Positions 1 through 8,456 of a DNA stretch of 64,000 nt are shown in pieces (positions within the stretch are counted from its first letter, which is position 1; the number at the start of each line of letters is the position of its first letter). The notes under the pieces were generated by a model. That model saw only the letters and a program-made list of their open reading frames with translations, searched no databases and was not told where the DNA came from. The position numbers were made by a program, and so were the translations under genes. Source of the stretch: Actinoallomurus bryophytorum (GTDB taxonomy: Bacteria > Actinomycetota > Actinomycetes > Streptosporangiales > Streptosporangiaceae); NCBI RefSeq assembly GCF_006716425.1, contig NZ_VFOZ01000001.1:2604001-2668000 (forward strand), written 5' to 3'.

Positions 1-44
1 CCTGGTGTCACGCAAGATCTTCCTTGCCTCGTACGGTGGCCGGC

Positions 45-434
45 GTGAGCGGAGAAACCGACCTTGACCGGCTGCTGTCCGGCCTGGACCCCGAGCTGCA
101 CGAGGGCGTGTACGTCTTCGCGACCCTGCCGGAGGACGTGCCGGGCCTGAACCCGGTGATGACCTTCACCGAGGCGGAGGGACGTACGGTGGTCCTCCCC
201 GCGGAGGAGGCGGACCGCGCCGGCGTCCCGTACGTCTCACCCAGCGCGTGGATCACCCTGCGCGTCCATTCGTCTTTGGAGGCGGTCGGCATGATGGCCG
301 CGATCGCCACGGCCCTGACCGAGGCCGGGATCAGCTGTAACGCCGTCTCGGCCTACCACCACGACCATCTCTTCGTCCCGTGGCCGCGCGCCCGCGACGC
401 CGTGGACGTGCTGCACGCCCTGGGCAGGCGATGA
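45..434 (+). CDS. ACT domain-containing small protein
   Basis: The product starts SGETDL-DRLLSGLDPEL and continues with EGVYVFATLPED, a pattern I associate with the ACT-domain (DUF2241-like) small proteins of bacteria. The second half (WITLRVHSSLEAVGMMAAIATALTEAGISCNAVSAYHHDHLFVP) reads as the beta-alpha-beta-beta-alpha-beta fold of an ACT domain, which binds small ligands such as amino acids. About 129 residues, a usual length. I chose the GTG at 45 because family members start close to SGETDL; the frame stays open to the window edge and a TTG at 24 is an alternative, so the true start may lie outside. The ligand is unknown. Confidence 0.7.
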   Translation: MSGETDLDRLLSGLDPELHEGVYVFATLPEDVPGLNPVMTFTEAEGRTVVLPAEEADRAGVPYVSPSAWITLRVHSSLEAVGMMAAIATALTEAGISCNAVSAYHHDHLFVPWPRARDAVDVLHALGRR

Positions 435-441
435 GCGCCCG

Positions 442-1380
442 TCACCGGGCCGCGACGGCCCTCGGCCTGACGGCGTCGTGCTCGGGGCCGCCGCGCGCCG
501 TGATGACGTCGCGGGCCGCCTCGTCGAAGGCGCGGACTCTGCTCGTCTCGGCGGAGGTTCGCCAGATGAGACCCCATTCGAGGGGTGGGGCGCCGCGGAA
601 CGGGACGTAGGTGACGTCCGGCCGCGTGTAGTACCGGGTCGCGTGGGCGCCGACGGGATAGATGCCTCGCCCCGCACCGATGAGGGTGAGCATCTCCTGG
701 AACGTCGCGGTCGGCTGCCCGCGTTCGATGGGTCGGCCACCGGGCGTCCGCTCGGGTACCCGCGCGGCCTCCCAGTAGTCCAGGTCCGAACACGGGGCGC
801 GCAGGACCTCGTCGCGGGCCAGGTCCTCGAGTGACACCGACTCCCGGCGCGCGAAGGGATGCCGGGAGGAGACGGCGAGTACGCGGGGTTCGCTCAGGAG
901 CACGGAACCGGTGGTGAGGTCGGCCTCCTCGATCGGGAAGGTGGCGAGCAGGACGTCGATCTCGCCGGCGCGGAGCGCGACGAGGCAGTCGCCGACCTGG
1001 ACCTCGCGGATCTCGACCGCACAACGGGGATGACGCACGCGGAAGCCGTCCGCGACCAGCAGGATGAGCCGGCCCGCCGCCGCGTTGACGAAGCCGACGC
1101 GCAGGACACCGTCGACGCCACGGCCCGCGGCGATCGCTCGCTCCAGTCCCTCCTGAATCCCCTGGTACGCCGGTCGCAGGTCCTCGTGAAGGCGGCGTCC
1201 CAGCGGGGTCAGCGCCACCCGGCGGCTGGTCCGCTCGAACAGCGGAGCGCCGACCCTGCGCTCCAGCGTCTTGATCGCCTGACTGATCCGGGCCGTCGAC
1301 ACGTGGAGGCGTTCGGCGGTACGGCCGAAGTGCAGCTCGTCGGCGAGCGTCAGAAACGCCTCGATCTCCCGCTGTTCCAT
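442..1380 (-). CDS. LysR-family transcriptional regulator
   Basis: The 312-aa product has an N-terminal winged helix-turn-helix (EAFLTLADELHFGRTAERLHVS, about residues 6-27, then ISQAIKTLERRVGAPLFER) followed by a periplasmic-binding-protein-like effector domain from about residue 90. This is the standard LysR layout and length. The start ATG at 1380 places the HTH at the N-terminus; the longer open frame upstream crosses into the divergent promoter region. It is transcribed away from the NTF2-like gene at 1490, so it probably regulates that gene and itself from the shared intergenic region. The inducer is unknown. Confidence 0.9.
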   Translation of the reverse strand: MEQREIEAFLTLADELHFGRTAERLHVSTARISQAIKTLERRVGAPLFERTSRRVALTPLGRRLHEDLRPAYQGIQEGLERAIAAGRGVDGVLRVGFVNAAAGRLILLVADGFRVRHPRCAVEIREVQVGDCLVALRAGEIDVLLATFPIEEADLTTGSVLLSEPRVLAVSSRHPFARRESVSLEDLARDEVLRAPCSDLDYWEAARVPERTPGGRPIERGQPTATFQEMLTLIGAGRGIYPVGAHATRYYTRPDVTYVPFRGAPPLEWGLIWRTSAETSRVRAFDEAARDVITARGGPEHDAVRPRAVAAR

Positions 1381-1386
1381 CCGTGA

Positions 1387-1412
1387 CTCCTCGTTAATCC
1401 TCGCTAAAGGAG
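1387..1412. promoter_or_regulatory. Candidate LysR operator in divergent intergenic region
   Basis: An interrupted palindrome CTCCT-cg-TTA-(8 nt)-TAA-AGGAG lies directly upstream of the LysR start and about 80 bp before the NTF2-like gene. Its position and dyad symmetry fit an autoregulatory LysR site; this is inference only. Confidence 0.35.
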
Positions 1413-1489
1413 CGTTGCGGCACCCGCCGTTGTTCCGAGCACGCCACGGCCTGATCGTGAAGACATCGAAGGATTCCGAAGGAGAGAAC

Positions 1490-1972
1490 ATGTACGTCAC
1501 CACGCATCAGGCGCTGTCGGCCGAGGACGGGCTCAGGGACCGTACGGAGGTGATCGACGCGCTGTACCGGTTCGGCCTCGGGCAGGATCTGCACGACCGG
1601 GAACTGTTCGCCTCGGCGTTCTCCGCCGACGCCGAACTCGACTTCCGCCCGGCGGCGGTCAAGGCCGGGATCGAGAGCGACCTCATGACCGGGCGCGACA
1701 CGATCGTAAACGTGATCTTCGGTCTGTTCGCGGACCGCGTCGACACCACCCACGTGGTCACCAACCCCCGCGTACGGGTGGACGGCGACACCGCCCGGCT
1801 CACCGCGATCGTCGAGGCCCAGCACCTGCTCAAGGCCGACCACACGAAGTACGCCCTGCTCAAGAACCTCTACGACACCGACCTCGTACGCGACGGCGCG
1901 CGGTGGACGATCCGGCGGATCCGCATCGACAACGTCTGGTACACCGGTGAGCCCAAGGCCATCTTCGGCTGA
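1490..1972 (+). CDS. Nuclear transport factor 2 (SnoaL-like) family protein
   Basis: The 160-aa protein is a single-domain NTF2/SnoaL-like fold: an N-terminal helix (EVIDALYRFGLGQDLHDRELFASAFSADAELDF), then alternating strands (THVVTNPRVRVDGDTARLTAIVEAQHLLK) and a C-terminal WTIRRIRIDNVWYTGEP strand pair. Members are small cone-shaped barrels acting as isomerases, dehydratases or ligand binders. The ATG at 1490 is preceded by GGAGAG at a proper distance. It is divergent from the LysR gene, suggesting it is that regulator's target. The catalytic residues cannot be assigned, so the substrate is open. Confidence 0.8.
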   Translation: MYVTTHQALSAEDGLRDRTEVIDALYRFGLGQDLHDRELFASAFSADAELDFRPAAVKAGIESDLMTGRDTIVNVIFGLFADRVDTTHVVTNPRVRVDGDTARLTAIVEAQHLLKADHTKYALLKNLYDTDLVRDGARWTIRRIRIDNVWYTGEPKAIFG

Positions 1973-2092
1973 GCCGGCGTGCCGTCGCGCGTCTGAGAGC
2001 CGGATTCGGTCATCGGTGCCACCCGTCCACAGCGCGGCTCTATCTCCGCATGTGGGGGCCACACAACCCAATCTGTTGCACCAAGTTTCCAC

Positions 2093-2108
2093 AAATATCG
2101 AAATATTT
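2093..2108. promoter_or_regulatory. AT-rich inverted repeat upstream of hydrolase gene
   Basis: AAATAT-CGAA-ATATTT is a perfect 6-bp-arm dyad in an AT-rich island (about 2060-2150) that stands out from the GC-rich surroundings and lies 43 bp before the start of the secreted hydrolase. It is a candidate regulator or promoter site. Confidence 0.35.
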
Positions 2109-2150
2109 TATCTGTCCACTTTTGCCGCATCAGGTGTGTTTGATCTTGCT

Positions 2151-3596
2151 ATGGTCTTCGATGTGAAAATCCGGGGAATAGGTACACGTGCCTTCGTCGG
2201 CCTCGCGGCGACGACGGCATTGCTGGGTACCGCCATCGCGCCGGCCCAGGCGGCCGAGCACTCGAATGACTCCGCGAGCGGCGTAGCACAGAAGCTTCAG
2301 CAGGCGATGGACCAGCTGCATTTCGAGCAGGTCCTCGACCTTGCTCCGCCGACAACAACAGCGCAGGCCCGTACCCTCGCCGCCCAGTCGGTGGACAAGG
2401 ACGCAGCGTCGCCGGCCCAGCGCGCACAGAGGTTCTCCACCCTTGCCGCACCGGCGCCGATCTCGCAGCAGCCGCAGATCGACATGAGCGTCATCGAGCT
2501 GGACAAGAACGGTCGGCCGCTGTCCTCCGGCACCGTGCTGATGAGCCCGCAGTATCCGCACGGAGTCGTCGTACCGGTCGACAAGAATTACCACACGGAC
2601 GCCGTTCGCTGGCGTCAATGGGATGACGCCGGCTGGTACACCAACCATGCTCAGGGCACCATCGACATCGTTCCCGGCCGGGAAAGCGCTCCTCTCGATT
2701 TCATGGAGCCCTATCCGGCATCGGTACTCAAGCTGATGGTCAACTTCGGTGTACTCCGCCTGGTCGACCAGGGTGTCATCAGCCTTGACGACACTTACGA
2801 CTATCAGCCGACGACGCCGAGTTCGCTGTGCGGCGACGCGTCGAGCAACACCATTCGCAATTACATCGACGCGTCGATCACGTACTCCTCGAACGGCGCG
2901 TCCTGCGCACTCACCAAGCTGCTCTGGGACCACAACGCGGTCGACGGGCTCAACCAGACGTTCCAGGACCTCGGCCTGGAGACGATGCAGCTGAAGGAGA
3001 CCAACCCGGCGAACGGCGGGCACTGGTCCAACCCCGTCACCATGACGTCGCTGGACACCGCCAAGCTGCTGATGATCATCAACGGCGGCTCGGGCAAGCT
3101 GTGGACGACGCCGAACGGCACGGCCGTCACGAGCGCGGCGCTGAGCCCGTCCTCGCGGCAGTTCTTCAAGAGCGAGCTGGCGCAGCAGGGCTTCAACGAC
3201 GTGCTGTCGACCACGAGCTGGTGCGGCGCCGACTACCCGGCGCCGGGCATCCCCCAGCTCACCGCGTCCCGCTGGATCGCCGCGGACGGCACCACGACCG
3301 TCGACGGCGACGCGTACGCCCACGACGTGCGCCCGTGCAACCAGGCCGCTCAGGTGACGTTCGCCCACAAGACCGGGCTGGTCGGCAACTCGGGCTCGGA
3401 CGCCGGCATCGTGAAGTCCCTGCCCGGCAAGCAGGGCCGGAGCTACATCATCACGATGTTCTCCAACCTCGGTGACCAGTACCAGGACCCGAACCGTCCC
3501 CCGACGGAGCCGGGCGCCCACCCGGTCGCCTACACCGAGAAGTTCGCCCAGCTGGGCAAGATCATGGACCAGTTCGAAGCCGCACACTCGCACTGA
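2151..3596 (+). CDS. Secreted class A beta-lactamase-like serine hydrolase
   Basis: The 481-aa protein has an N-terminal signal peptide (positive MVFDVKIRGIGTR then a hydrophobic stretch ending APAQA-AEH). The catalytic half carries the three penicillin-recognising motifs: SVLK (SxxK, Ser191/Lys194), SNG (SxN, Ser247-Asn248) and KTG (Lys407). The order and spacing fit the class A beta-lactamase / PBP fold. It is longer than a classical beta-lactamase because of an N-terminal region of about 150 residues of unknown role. ATG 2151 was chosen because it gives the signal peptide; the frame is open further upstream. It may act on peptidoglycan precursors or beta-lactams outside the cell; substrate not predictable. 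Confidence 0.82.
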   Translation: MVFDVKIRGIGTRAFVGLAATTALLGTAIAPAQAAEHSNDSASGVAQKLQQAMDQLHFEQVLDLAPPTTTAQARTLAAQSVDKDAASPAQRAQRFSTLAAPAPISQQPQIDMSVIELDKNGRPLSSGTVLMSPQYPHGVVVPVDKNYHTDAVRWRQWDDAGWYTNHAQGTIDIVPGRESAPLDFMEPYPASVLKLMVNFGVLRLVDQGVISLDDTYDYQPTTPSSLCGDASSNTIRNYIDASITYSSNGASCALTKLLWDHNAVDGLNQTFQDLGLETMQLKETNPANGGHWSNPVTMTSLDTAKLLMIINGGSGKLWTTPNGTAVTSAALSPSSRQFFKSELAQQGFNDVLSTTSWCGADYPAPGIPQLTASRWIAADGTTTVDGDAYAHDVRPCNQAAQVTFAHKTGLVGNSGSDAGIVKSLPGKQGRSYIITMFSNLGDQYQDPNRPPTEPGAHPVAYTEKFAQLGKIMDQFEAAHSH

Positions 3597-3610
3597 CCCG
3601 ATCCGCGTCG

Positions 3611-3640
3611 CGGCCTGGCACCCCTGTGGGTGCCAGGCCG
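3611..3640. terminator. Bidirectional hairpin terminator
   Basis: A perfect 13-bp stem (CGGCCTGGCACCC / GGGTGCCAGGCCG) with a 4-nt loop lies between convergent genes ending at 3596 (+) and 3648 (-). There is no T-tract, as is usual for actinomycete terminators. Confidence 0.8.
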
Positions 3641-3647
3641 TCGCCGT

Positions 3648-4271
3648 TCAGTGGGCGAACGTGATGTGGCGGTCGGCCGCCGCGCCTTTCTCCAGCTCGT
3701 CCACCAGCCCGATGGCGAAGTCCTCGGCGCTGATCTCACTCCGGCCCTCGGCGTCGGTGACCAGCCGGCCGACGCCTCTCCGGTACGTCCCGGTCCGCTC
3801 GCCGGGCTGGATCTCGGCCGCGGGCGAGATGTAGGTCCAGTCGAGGTCCTCGGCCTCCGCGCGGATCACGTCGAGCAGCGCGCACTGGGCCAGCGCCTCG
3901 TTCTTGTAGATCTCGGGGAACTCCGGCGTGTCGATCAGCCGTACGCTCGGCGCGACCTCCAGGCTGCCCGCTCCCCCGACGACGAACAGCCGTCGTACCC
4001 CGGCCTGGCGCATGGCGTCGAGCACGGCTCGCCCGGCCGCGAGCAGCGGGCCCTCCGCGGGGGTACCGTCGCGCCCCGCCGAGATCGAGAAGACGACGGC
4101 GTCCTTACCGGCGGCAAGTGCGGCGATGGCCGCGGTGTCGCTCGCGTCCGCCTTCTCCGTTCCGTCGGCACCGCTGCGGGTGGCGCCGGTGACCTCGTGT
4201 CCCCGGTCGCGGGTCTCGGCCGCGACCCGGCTTCCGATCATGCCGCTCGCACCGATCAGCAGAATCCTCAT
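3648..4271 (-). CDS. NAD(P)-binding oxidoreductase (atypical SDR)
   Basis: The 207-aa protein starts MRILLIGASGMIGSRVAAE, a Rossmann glycine-rich motif (GASGMIG, residues 7-13) of the NAD(P)H-binding NmrA/atypical SDR group. A later segment RRLFVVGGAGSLEVAP and DLDWTYISPAAEIQPGERTG is typical of this group. It lacks a clear catalytic YxxxK. It is divergent from an HxlR regulator at 4357, a common pairing in actinomycetes for redox- or quinone-responsive enzymes. The substrate is unknown. Confidence 0.85.
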   Translation of the reverse strand: MRILLIGASGMIGSRVAAETRDRGHEVTGATRSGADGTEKADASDTAAIAALAAGKDAVVFSISAGRDGTPAEGPLLAAGRAVLDAMRQAGVRRLFVVGGAGSLEVAPSVRLIDTPEFPEIYKNEALAQCALLDVIRAEAEDLDWTYISPAAEIQPGERTGTYRRGVGRLVTDAEGRSEISAEDFAIGLVDELEKGAAADRHITFAH

Positions 4272-4303
4272 GGCACATCTCCCTGTGACGTTGGAGAATG
4301 ACG

Positions 4304-4318
4304 GTATCCACCGGATAT
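4304..4318. promoter_or_regulatory. Candidate HxlR operator
   Basis: GTATCC-ACC-GGATAT is a near-perfect dyad in the 85-bp gap between the divergent oxidoreductase and HxlR genes, placed to control both. Inference from position and symmetry. Confidence 0.35.
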
Positions 4319-4356
4319 CGGTTACTTCAACGTGCTATTGGTACCCTTAGGAAACC

Positions 4357-4713
4357 ATGACCCAGGGAAACGCCTTCGACCCGGAGTGCCCGACGCGGCA
4401 GGTCCTCGACCGCATCGGCGACAGGTGGACCGTACTGATCGTCCTCAGCCTGCGCGACGGCGCCCGGAGGTTCACCGAGCTGCGCAAGGCGGTCAACGGC
4501 GTCACGCCGAAGGTCCTCACCCAGACACTGCGCGCGATGGAACGCGACGGCCTGCTGACCCGCCGGGTCTTCGCCGAGGTGCCCCCGAGAGTGGAGTACG
4601 AGCTGACCCCGCTCGGCATGTCACTTCAGGGTCCGATCCAGGCCATCACCGACTGGGCCGAGAAGAACATGAGCGAGGTCATGGCCGCCCGCGAGGCGGC
4701 ACTCCAGACCTGA
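4357..4713 (+). CDS. HxlR-family winged-helix transcriptional regulator
   Basis: The 118-aa protein has the full HxlR signature: an N-terminal cysteine (ECPTRQVLDRIGDRWTVLIVLSL), then the winged helix GARRFTELRKAVNGVTPKVLTQTLRAMERDGLLTRR and the wing PPRVEYELTPLG. Size and domain match the family. The single Cys near the N-terminus (FDPECPTR) is the position used for thiol redox sensing in some members. Divergent transcription from the oxidoreductase at 3648-4271 suggests it represses that gene in response to electrophiles or quinones; this last point is inference. Confidence 0.92.
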   Translation: MTQGNAFDPECPTRQVLDRIGDRWTVLIVLSLRDGARRFTELRKAVNGVTPKVLTQTLRAMERDGLLTRRVFAEVPPRVEYELTPLGMSLQGPIQAITDWAEKNMSEVMAAREAALQT

Positions 4714-4736
4714 CCGGCGGCGAGGATTGCCGCCGG
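4714..4736. terminator. Bidirectional hairpin terminator
   Basis: CCGGCGGC / GCCGCCGG, an 8-bp stem with a 7-nt loop, sits between the convergent HxlR gene and the SDR gene ending at 4751. Confidence 0.65.
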
Positions 4737-4750
4737 CCCCCTCTTCGTGG

Positions 4751-5494
4751 TCAGCCTCGGCCGATGAACGGCATCTTCGTCGCGGTGATGGTCATGAACT
4801 GCACGTTGGCGTCGAGCGGCAGCCCCGCCATGTACAGCACGGCACGGGCCACGTGCTCGACGTCGAACGTCGGCTCCGGGATCCGGCGTCCGTCCGGCTG
4901 GAGGGCGCCCTGTGCGATCCCCGCGGTCATCTCCGTGGCTGCGTTGCCGATGTCGATCTGGCCGCACGCGACGTCGTACGCGCGCCCGTCGAGAGAGATC
5001 GCCTTGGTCAGGCCCGTGATCGCATGCTTCGTCGCGGTGTAGGCGACGCTGCCGGGCCGGGGAGTGTGCGCGGAGATCGAGCCGTTGTTGATGATCCTGC
5101 CGCCGCGTGGCCGCTGCTCCTTCATCAGCCGCACCGCGTGCTGTGAGCACAGGAACGTACCCGTGAGGTTCGTGTCGACGGCGTGCTGCCAGTCCTCGTA
5201 GGAGATCTCGTCGACCGCACCGGCGGGGCCGAACGTACCCGCGTTGTTGACGAGCAGGTCGATCCGGCCCCACGCGCGGCGCACCTCCTCGAACAGGTGC
5301 GCCACCGACTCCGGCGACCCGACGTCGGCCGGCACCACCAGCGCGTCGCCGGAGCCCTCCGCCGTCGCCCGCAGGGCCTCGGCGCGCCGGCCCGCGAGCG
5401 CCACCCGGTAACCGGCTCCGAGCAGCGCCCGCGCGACGTGCCGTCCGATCCCGGAACCGGCTCCGGTGACCACCGCGACGCCACTCGATGTCAC
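4751..5494 (-). CDS. SDR-family oxidoreductase
   Basis: The 247-aa classical short-chain dehydrogenase has the cofactor motif TGAGSGIG near residue 11, the NNAG motif ([11 protein letters not shown]), the catalytic serine ([10 protein letters not shown]) and YTATKHA (YxxxK). The GTG start at 5494 overlaps the stop of the upstream MetE-like gene by four bases (GTGA), so the two are translationally coupled. The C-terminal [19 protein letters not shown] is usual for NAD(P)-dependent ketoreductases. It probably acts in the same pathway as the MetE-like protein; substrate unknown. Confidence 0.9.
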   Translation of the reverse strand: MTSSGVAVVTGAGSGIGRHVARALLGAGYRVALAGRRAEALRATAEGSGDALVVPADVGSPESVAHLFEEVRRAWGRIDLLVNNAGTFGPAGAVDEISYEDWQHAVDTNLTGTFLCSQHAVRLMKEQRPRGGRIINNGSISAHTPRPGSVAYTATKHAITGLTKAISLDGRAYDVACGQIDIGNAATEMTAGIAQGALQPDGRRIPEPTFDVEHVARAVLYMAGLPLDANVQFMTITATKMPFIGRG

Positions 5495-6639
5495 AGCGAA
5501 CCCCACACCTCTTCGGCCGTCTCGACGATCAGGGCCAGCTTCGCCCACTGCTGCTCCTGCGTGAGGTCGTTGCCCTCCTTGGTCGAGGAGAAGCCGCACT
5601 GGGGCGACAGGCACAGCTGGTCGACGTCGACGAAGCGCGACGCGTCCTCGATGCGCCGCTTGAGGTCGTCCTTGCTCTCGAGCTCGCCGCGCTTGGTCGT
5701 GACGAGCCCGAGCACGACGCGCTTGCCCTTCGGCACGAAGCGGAGCGGTTCGAACCCGCCGGACCGCTCGTCGTCCCACTCGCAGAAGAAACCGTCGACG
5801 GCGAGCTCGTTGAACAGCGTCTCGGCGATGAAGTCGTAGCCGCCCTCGGCCGCCCACATGCTCTGGTTGTTACCCCGGCACATGTGGGTGGTCACCGTGA
5901 GATCCGCCGGGCGGTCCGCCAGGACGCGGTTGATGTTCGCGATGTACTGCTCGTGCTGGTGTTCCGGGTCGCCACCGATCTCGGCGACATGACGGCGCTG
6001 GGCGGGATCGTTCACGTACGCGAGGCTCGTGTCGTCGAGCTGCAGGTAGCGGCAGCCGAGGTCGTACACCCGGCGGACCTCCTCGGCGTACGCCGCCGTC
6101 AGGTCGGCCCAGAAACGGTCGAGGTCGGGGTAGACCGACTCGTCGATCGCCGAACGCCCGCCGCGGTAGTGCACCATGCTCGGCGAGGGGATGGTGAGCT
6201 TCGGTGTGGAGCCGTCCGCGTTGTCACGCAGGAACGTGAACGCCTCGCCGAAGATCGTGTCTTCGAGGGTCAGCGGCGCGACGACGTGAGCCGACGGTGG
6301 CGCCCACTCGTAGGTCTTCTCCTTGTTGTGGAAGGCCACCTTGATCGTGCCGTCCTGGACCTGTTTGATGCCGCCGAGCTGGTAGATGAAGTCCATGTGC
6401 CACGACTCACGGCGGAACTCGCCGTCGGTCGCCGTGCGCAGCCCGGCTTCGCGCTGCCTCCGTACGACCTCGCGGATCGCCTCGTCCTCGATCGCCCGGA
6501 GCTGCTCCGCGTCGATCCGCCCGGCCGCGAAGTCGTCGCGGGCTCGCAGCAGCGCTGGCGGGCGCAACAGACTCCCGACGTGGTCGGCACGGAACGGCGG
6601 ACGTCCGGCGGTCTCGGCAGTGATCGGTGTTTCGGCCAT
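5491..6639 (-). CDS. MetE-like cobalamin-independent methionine synthase C-terminal domain protein
   Basis: The 382-aa protein begins after the start with [17 protein letters not shown], the hallmark of the MetE C-terminal (UROD/MetE-like) barrel, followed by DGEFRRESW and [29 protein letters not shown] and [12 protein letters not shown] supply the conserved His/Glu/Cys zinc-type positions. It is a single-barrel protein, about half the length of full MetE. Such stand-alone copies act as methyltransferases with substrates other than polyglutamylated methyl-THF, often in catabolism. It is first in a two-gene unit with the SDR at 4751-5494. Confidence 0.88.
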   Translation of the reverse strand: MAETPITAETAGRPPFRADHVGSLLRPPALLRARDDFAAGRIDAEQLRAIEDEAIREVVRRQREAGLRTATDGEFRRESWHMDFIYQLGGIKQVQDGTIKVAFHNKEKTYEWAPPSAHVVAPLTLEDTIFGEAFTFLRDNADGSTPKLTIPSPSMVHYRGGRSAIDESVYPDLDRFWADLTAAYAEEVRRVYDLGCRYLQLDDTSLAYVNDPAQRRHVAEIGGDPEHQHEQYIANINRVLADRPADLTVTTHMCRGNNQSMWAAEGGYDFIAETLFNELAVDGFFCEWDDERSGGFEPLRFVPKGKRVVLGLVTTKRGELESKDDLKRRIEDASRFVDVDQLCLSPQCGFSSTKEGNDLTQEQQWAKLALIVETAEEVWGSL

Positions 6640-6719
6640 GCGCTGCGCCTCCTGGATGTGTACGAGATCTTCGACAATATCGGTGTACATTGCCCGGGTC
6701 GCCTGAGAGGAGCCAGCCG

Positions 6720-7550
6720 TTGAACGTCCGCGTCGTCAAGGGAGTCGAGTACGCGTCGGTGCTGGGATTCCGTCCGCTCCTGCTGGATCTTCACCTCCCA
6801 TCGTCCGGGCCGGAACGACCGGTGATCCTGTTCATACACGGCGGTGCCTGGAGGTCCGGCGACCGTACGCGCGGCGGGCCGGCGTTCGAGGACGGGTTCT
6901 TCGAGCGGCTCGTACTGGCCGGCTTCGCGGTCGCGTCCGTCGACTACCGGCTGTCCGGTGAGGCGATCTTCCCTGCCCAGCTGGATGACGTGAAGGCGGC
7001 CGTACGGTGGCTGCGCCGACACGCCTCCGAACACGGCCTCGACGGGCGGCGGATCGTGGCGTGGGGCGAGTCGGCGGGCGCGCACCTGGCCTCACTGCTC
7101 GGCCTGACGGGCGACAGTGCGGGCGATGAAGAGTCCAGTGCGGTCGCCGCGGTCATCGACTGGTACGGGCCGGCCGATTTCACCACGATGCAGGCCCAGA
7201 TGCCGCCCGGAGCCGGCATCGAGCACGACTCTCCGGAGTCCCCGGAGGGAAGGCTCATCGGCGGCCGGGTCAGCGAGCTCCACGACGCGGCGATCGCGGC
7301 CAGCCCGATCGGCTACGTACGGCCCGGGGCCCCGCCGTTCCAGATCAAGCACGGCGTCGACGACAAGATCGTCCCCTGTGCCCAGAGCGAGCAACTGGCC
7401 ACCGCCCTGCGTACGGCGGGCGTGAGCGTCGACACCGAATGGATCGAAGGCGCCGACCACGTATGGACGGGCGTCACCGACCTGCGCGCGATCTTCAACG
7501 ACTCCGTGGCCTTCGCCAAGAAGGTCACCGGACCAGACGGCGAAGACTGA
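6720..7550 (+). CDS. Alpha/beta hydrolase (HSL/BD-FAE-like esterase)
   Basis: The 276-aa protein has the oxyanion-hole motif HGGAWRSGD and the nucleophile elbow GESAGAHLA, with Asp and His supplied by HGVDDKIVP and GADHVW. This is the esterase/lipase group that includes hormone-sensitive-lipase-like and kynurenine-formamidase-like enzymes. The TTG at 6720 is favoured over upstream codons because GAGAGGAG lies 8-10 bases before it and homologous sequence starts there. It is divergent from the MetE-like gene, so the two may share regulation. Substrate unknown. Confidence 0.85.
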   Translation: MNVRVVKGVEYASVLGFRPLLLDLHLPSSGPERPVILFIHGGAWRSGDRTRGGPAFEDGFFERLVLAGFAVASVDYRLSGEAIFPAQLDDVKAAVRWLRRHASEHGLDGRRIVAWGESAGAHLASLLGLTGDSAGDEESSAVAAVIDWYGPADFTTMQAQMPPGAGIEHDSPESPEGRLIGGRVSELHDAAIAASPIGYVRPGAPPFQIKHGVDDKIVPCAQSEQLATALRTAGVSVDTEWIEGADHVWTGVTDLRAIFNDSVAFAKKVTGPDGED

Positions 7551-7692
7551 CCCTCCTGCGGGGCGTACCGTACGGGCGTTTGCGCTGTTCAGATGCGCTA
7601 GAGGTAGCGTGGGGGTATCTGACCCAGTCGGATGCGTTCATCCAGACGCCTGTGGCGTACCCGGCGGATCCTGTATCCGGAGGCGGGTTGCC

Positions 7693-8409
7693 ATGGCTGT
7701 TGATCGTGTACGGCTGACGGGAGCGTTGGCGAAGATCGTCGCCGACCCTTCGTGGACCGGGGAGTTCCCGAAGAGGTTGTGCGGGGCGTGTAGCGCGGCG
7801 TTGCCCGTGGATGGGGTGGGGCTGTCGTTGATAGTGCATGATCGGCCCGACAGCCGTGTGCTGCTGGGTGCGAGCGACCAGCGCGGCGCTCGGATCGAAG
7901 AGTTGCAGTTCGGTCTGGGCGAGGGCCCGTGCGTGTCGGCGTTCACCGCGGGACGGCCGGTACTCGTGCCGGACCTGCGGGCCCACGACGCCGCGGTGCG
8001 GTGGCCGATGTTCACCCGGGAGGCCGTGCGCTCCGGGATCGGCGCGGTGTTCGCGTTTCCGCTGCAGATCGGCGCTATCGGCATCGGAGTGCTCGACTGC
8101 CACCGATCGCGGGCGGGGCCATTGGCAGAGGTCGCGGAAGCCCTCGCGGTCACCGACGCGGTCACGATGGCCCTGCTGAACGCCCAGACGCCTGGCTGGG
8201 ACGGCGCGGACACCGATGTCGACCTGTTCGACCTGTCCTGGCGAAATCACGCGGTGGTGCATCAGGCCACAGGAGCGCTGTCGGCCGATCTCGGGATCTC
8301 CATCGCCGAGGCGCTGGTCAGGTTGCGTGCACATGCGTTCCGCTATTCACGGCTGGTGGATGCGGTCGCCGACGACGTGCTGGCCGGGAGGCTGCAGCTC
8401 GCCCGGTAG
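7693..8409 (+). CDS. GAF-ANTAR regulator
   Basis: The 238-aa protein has a GAF domain (about residues 30-160; LQFGLGEGPCVSAFTAGRPVLVPDLR is diagnostic) followed by an ANTAR RNA-binding domain (about 180-235; AVVHQATGALSADLGISIAEALVRLRAHAFRYSR). ANTAR proteins bind paired hexanucleotide loops in mRNA leaders and cause antitermination; the GAF domain senses a small ligand or redox state. ATG 7693 is chosen at the beginning of the GAF region. It lies directly upstream of a second GAF-ANTAR gene, likely a duplicated pair. Confidence 0.85.
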   Translation: MAVDRVRLTGALAKIVADPSWTGEFPKRLCGACSAALPVDGVGLSLIVHDRPDSRVLLGASDQRGARIEELQFGLGEGPCVSAFTAGRPVLVPDLRAHDAAVRWPMFTREAVRSGIGAVFAFPLQIGAIGIGVLDCHRSRAGPLAEVAEALAVTDAVTMALLNAQTPGWDGADTDVDLFDLSWRNHAVVHQATGALSADLGISIAEALVRLRAHAFRYSRLVDAVADDVLAGRLQLAR

Positions 8410-8456
8410 GGCAGGGTCCGGCGCGGATCACCTCACTGCCGTTGTGAGGGGGAGAG

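Noticed and set aside
2130-3593. Long minus-strand ORF over the secreted beta-lactamase-like gene
   Set aside because: High-GC antisense shadow; low-complexity basic sequence with no motif, while the plus-strand product carries all catalytic motifs.
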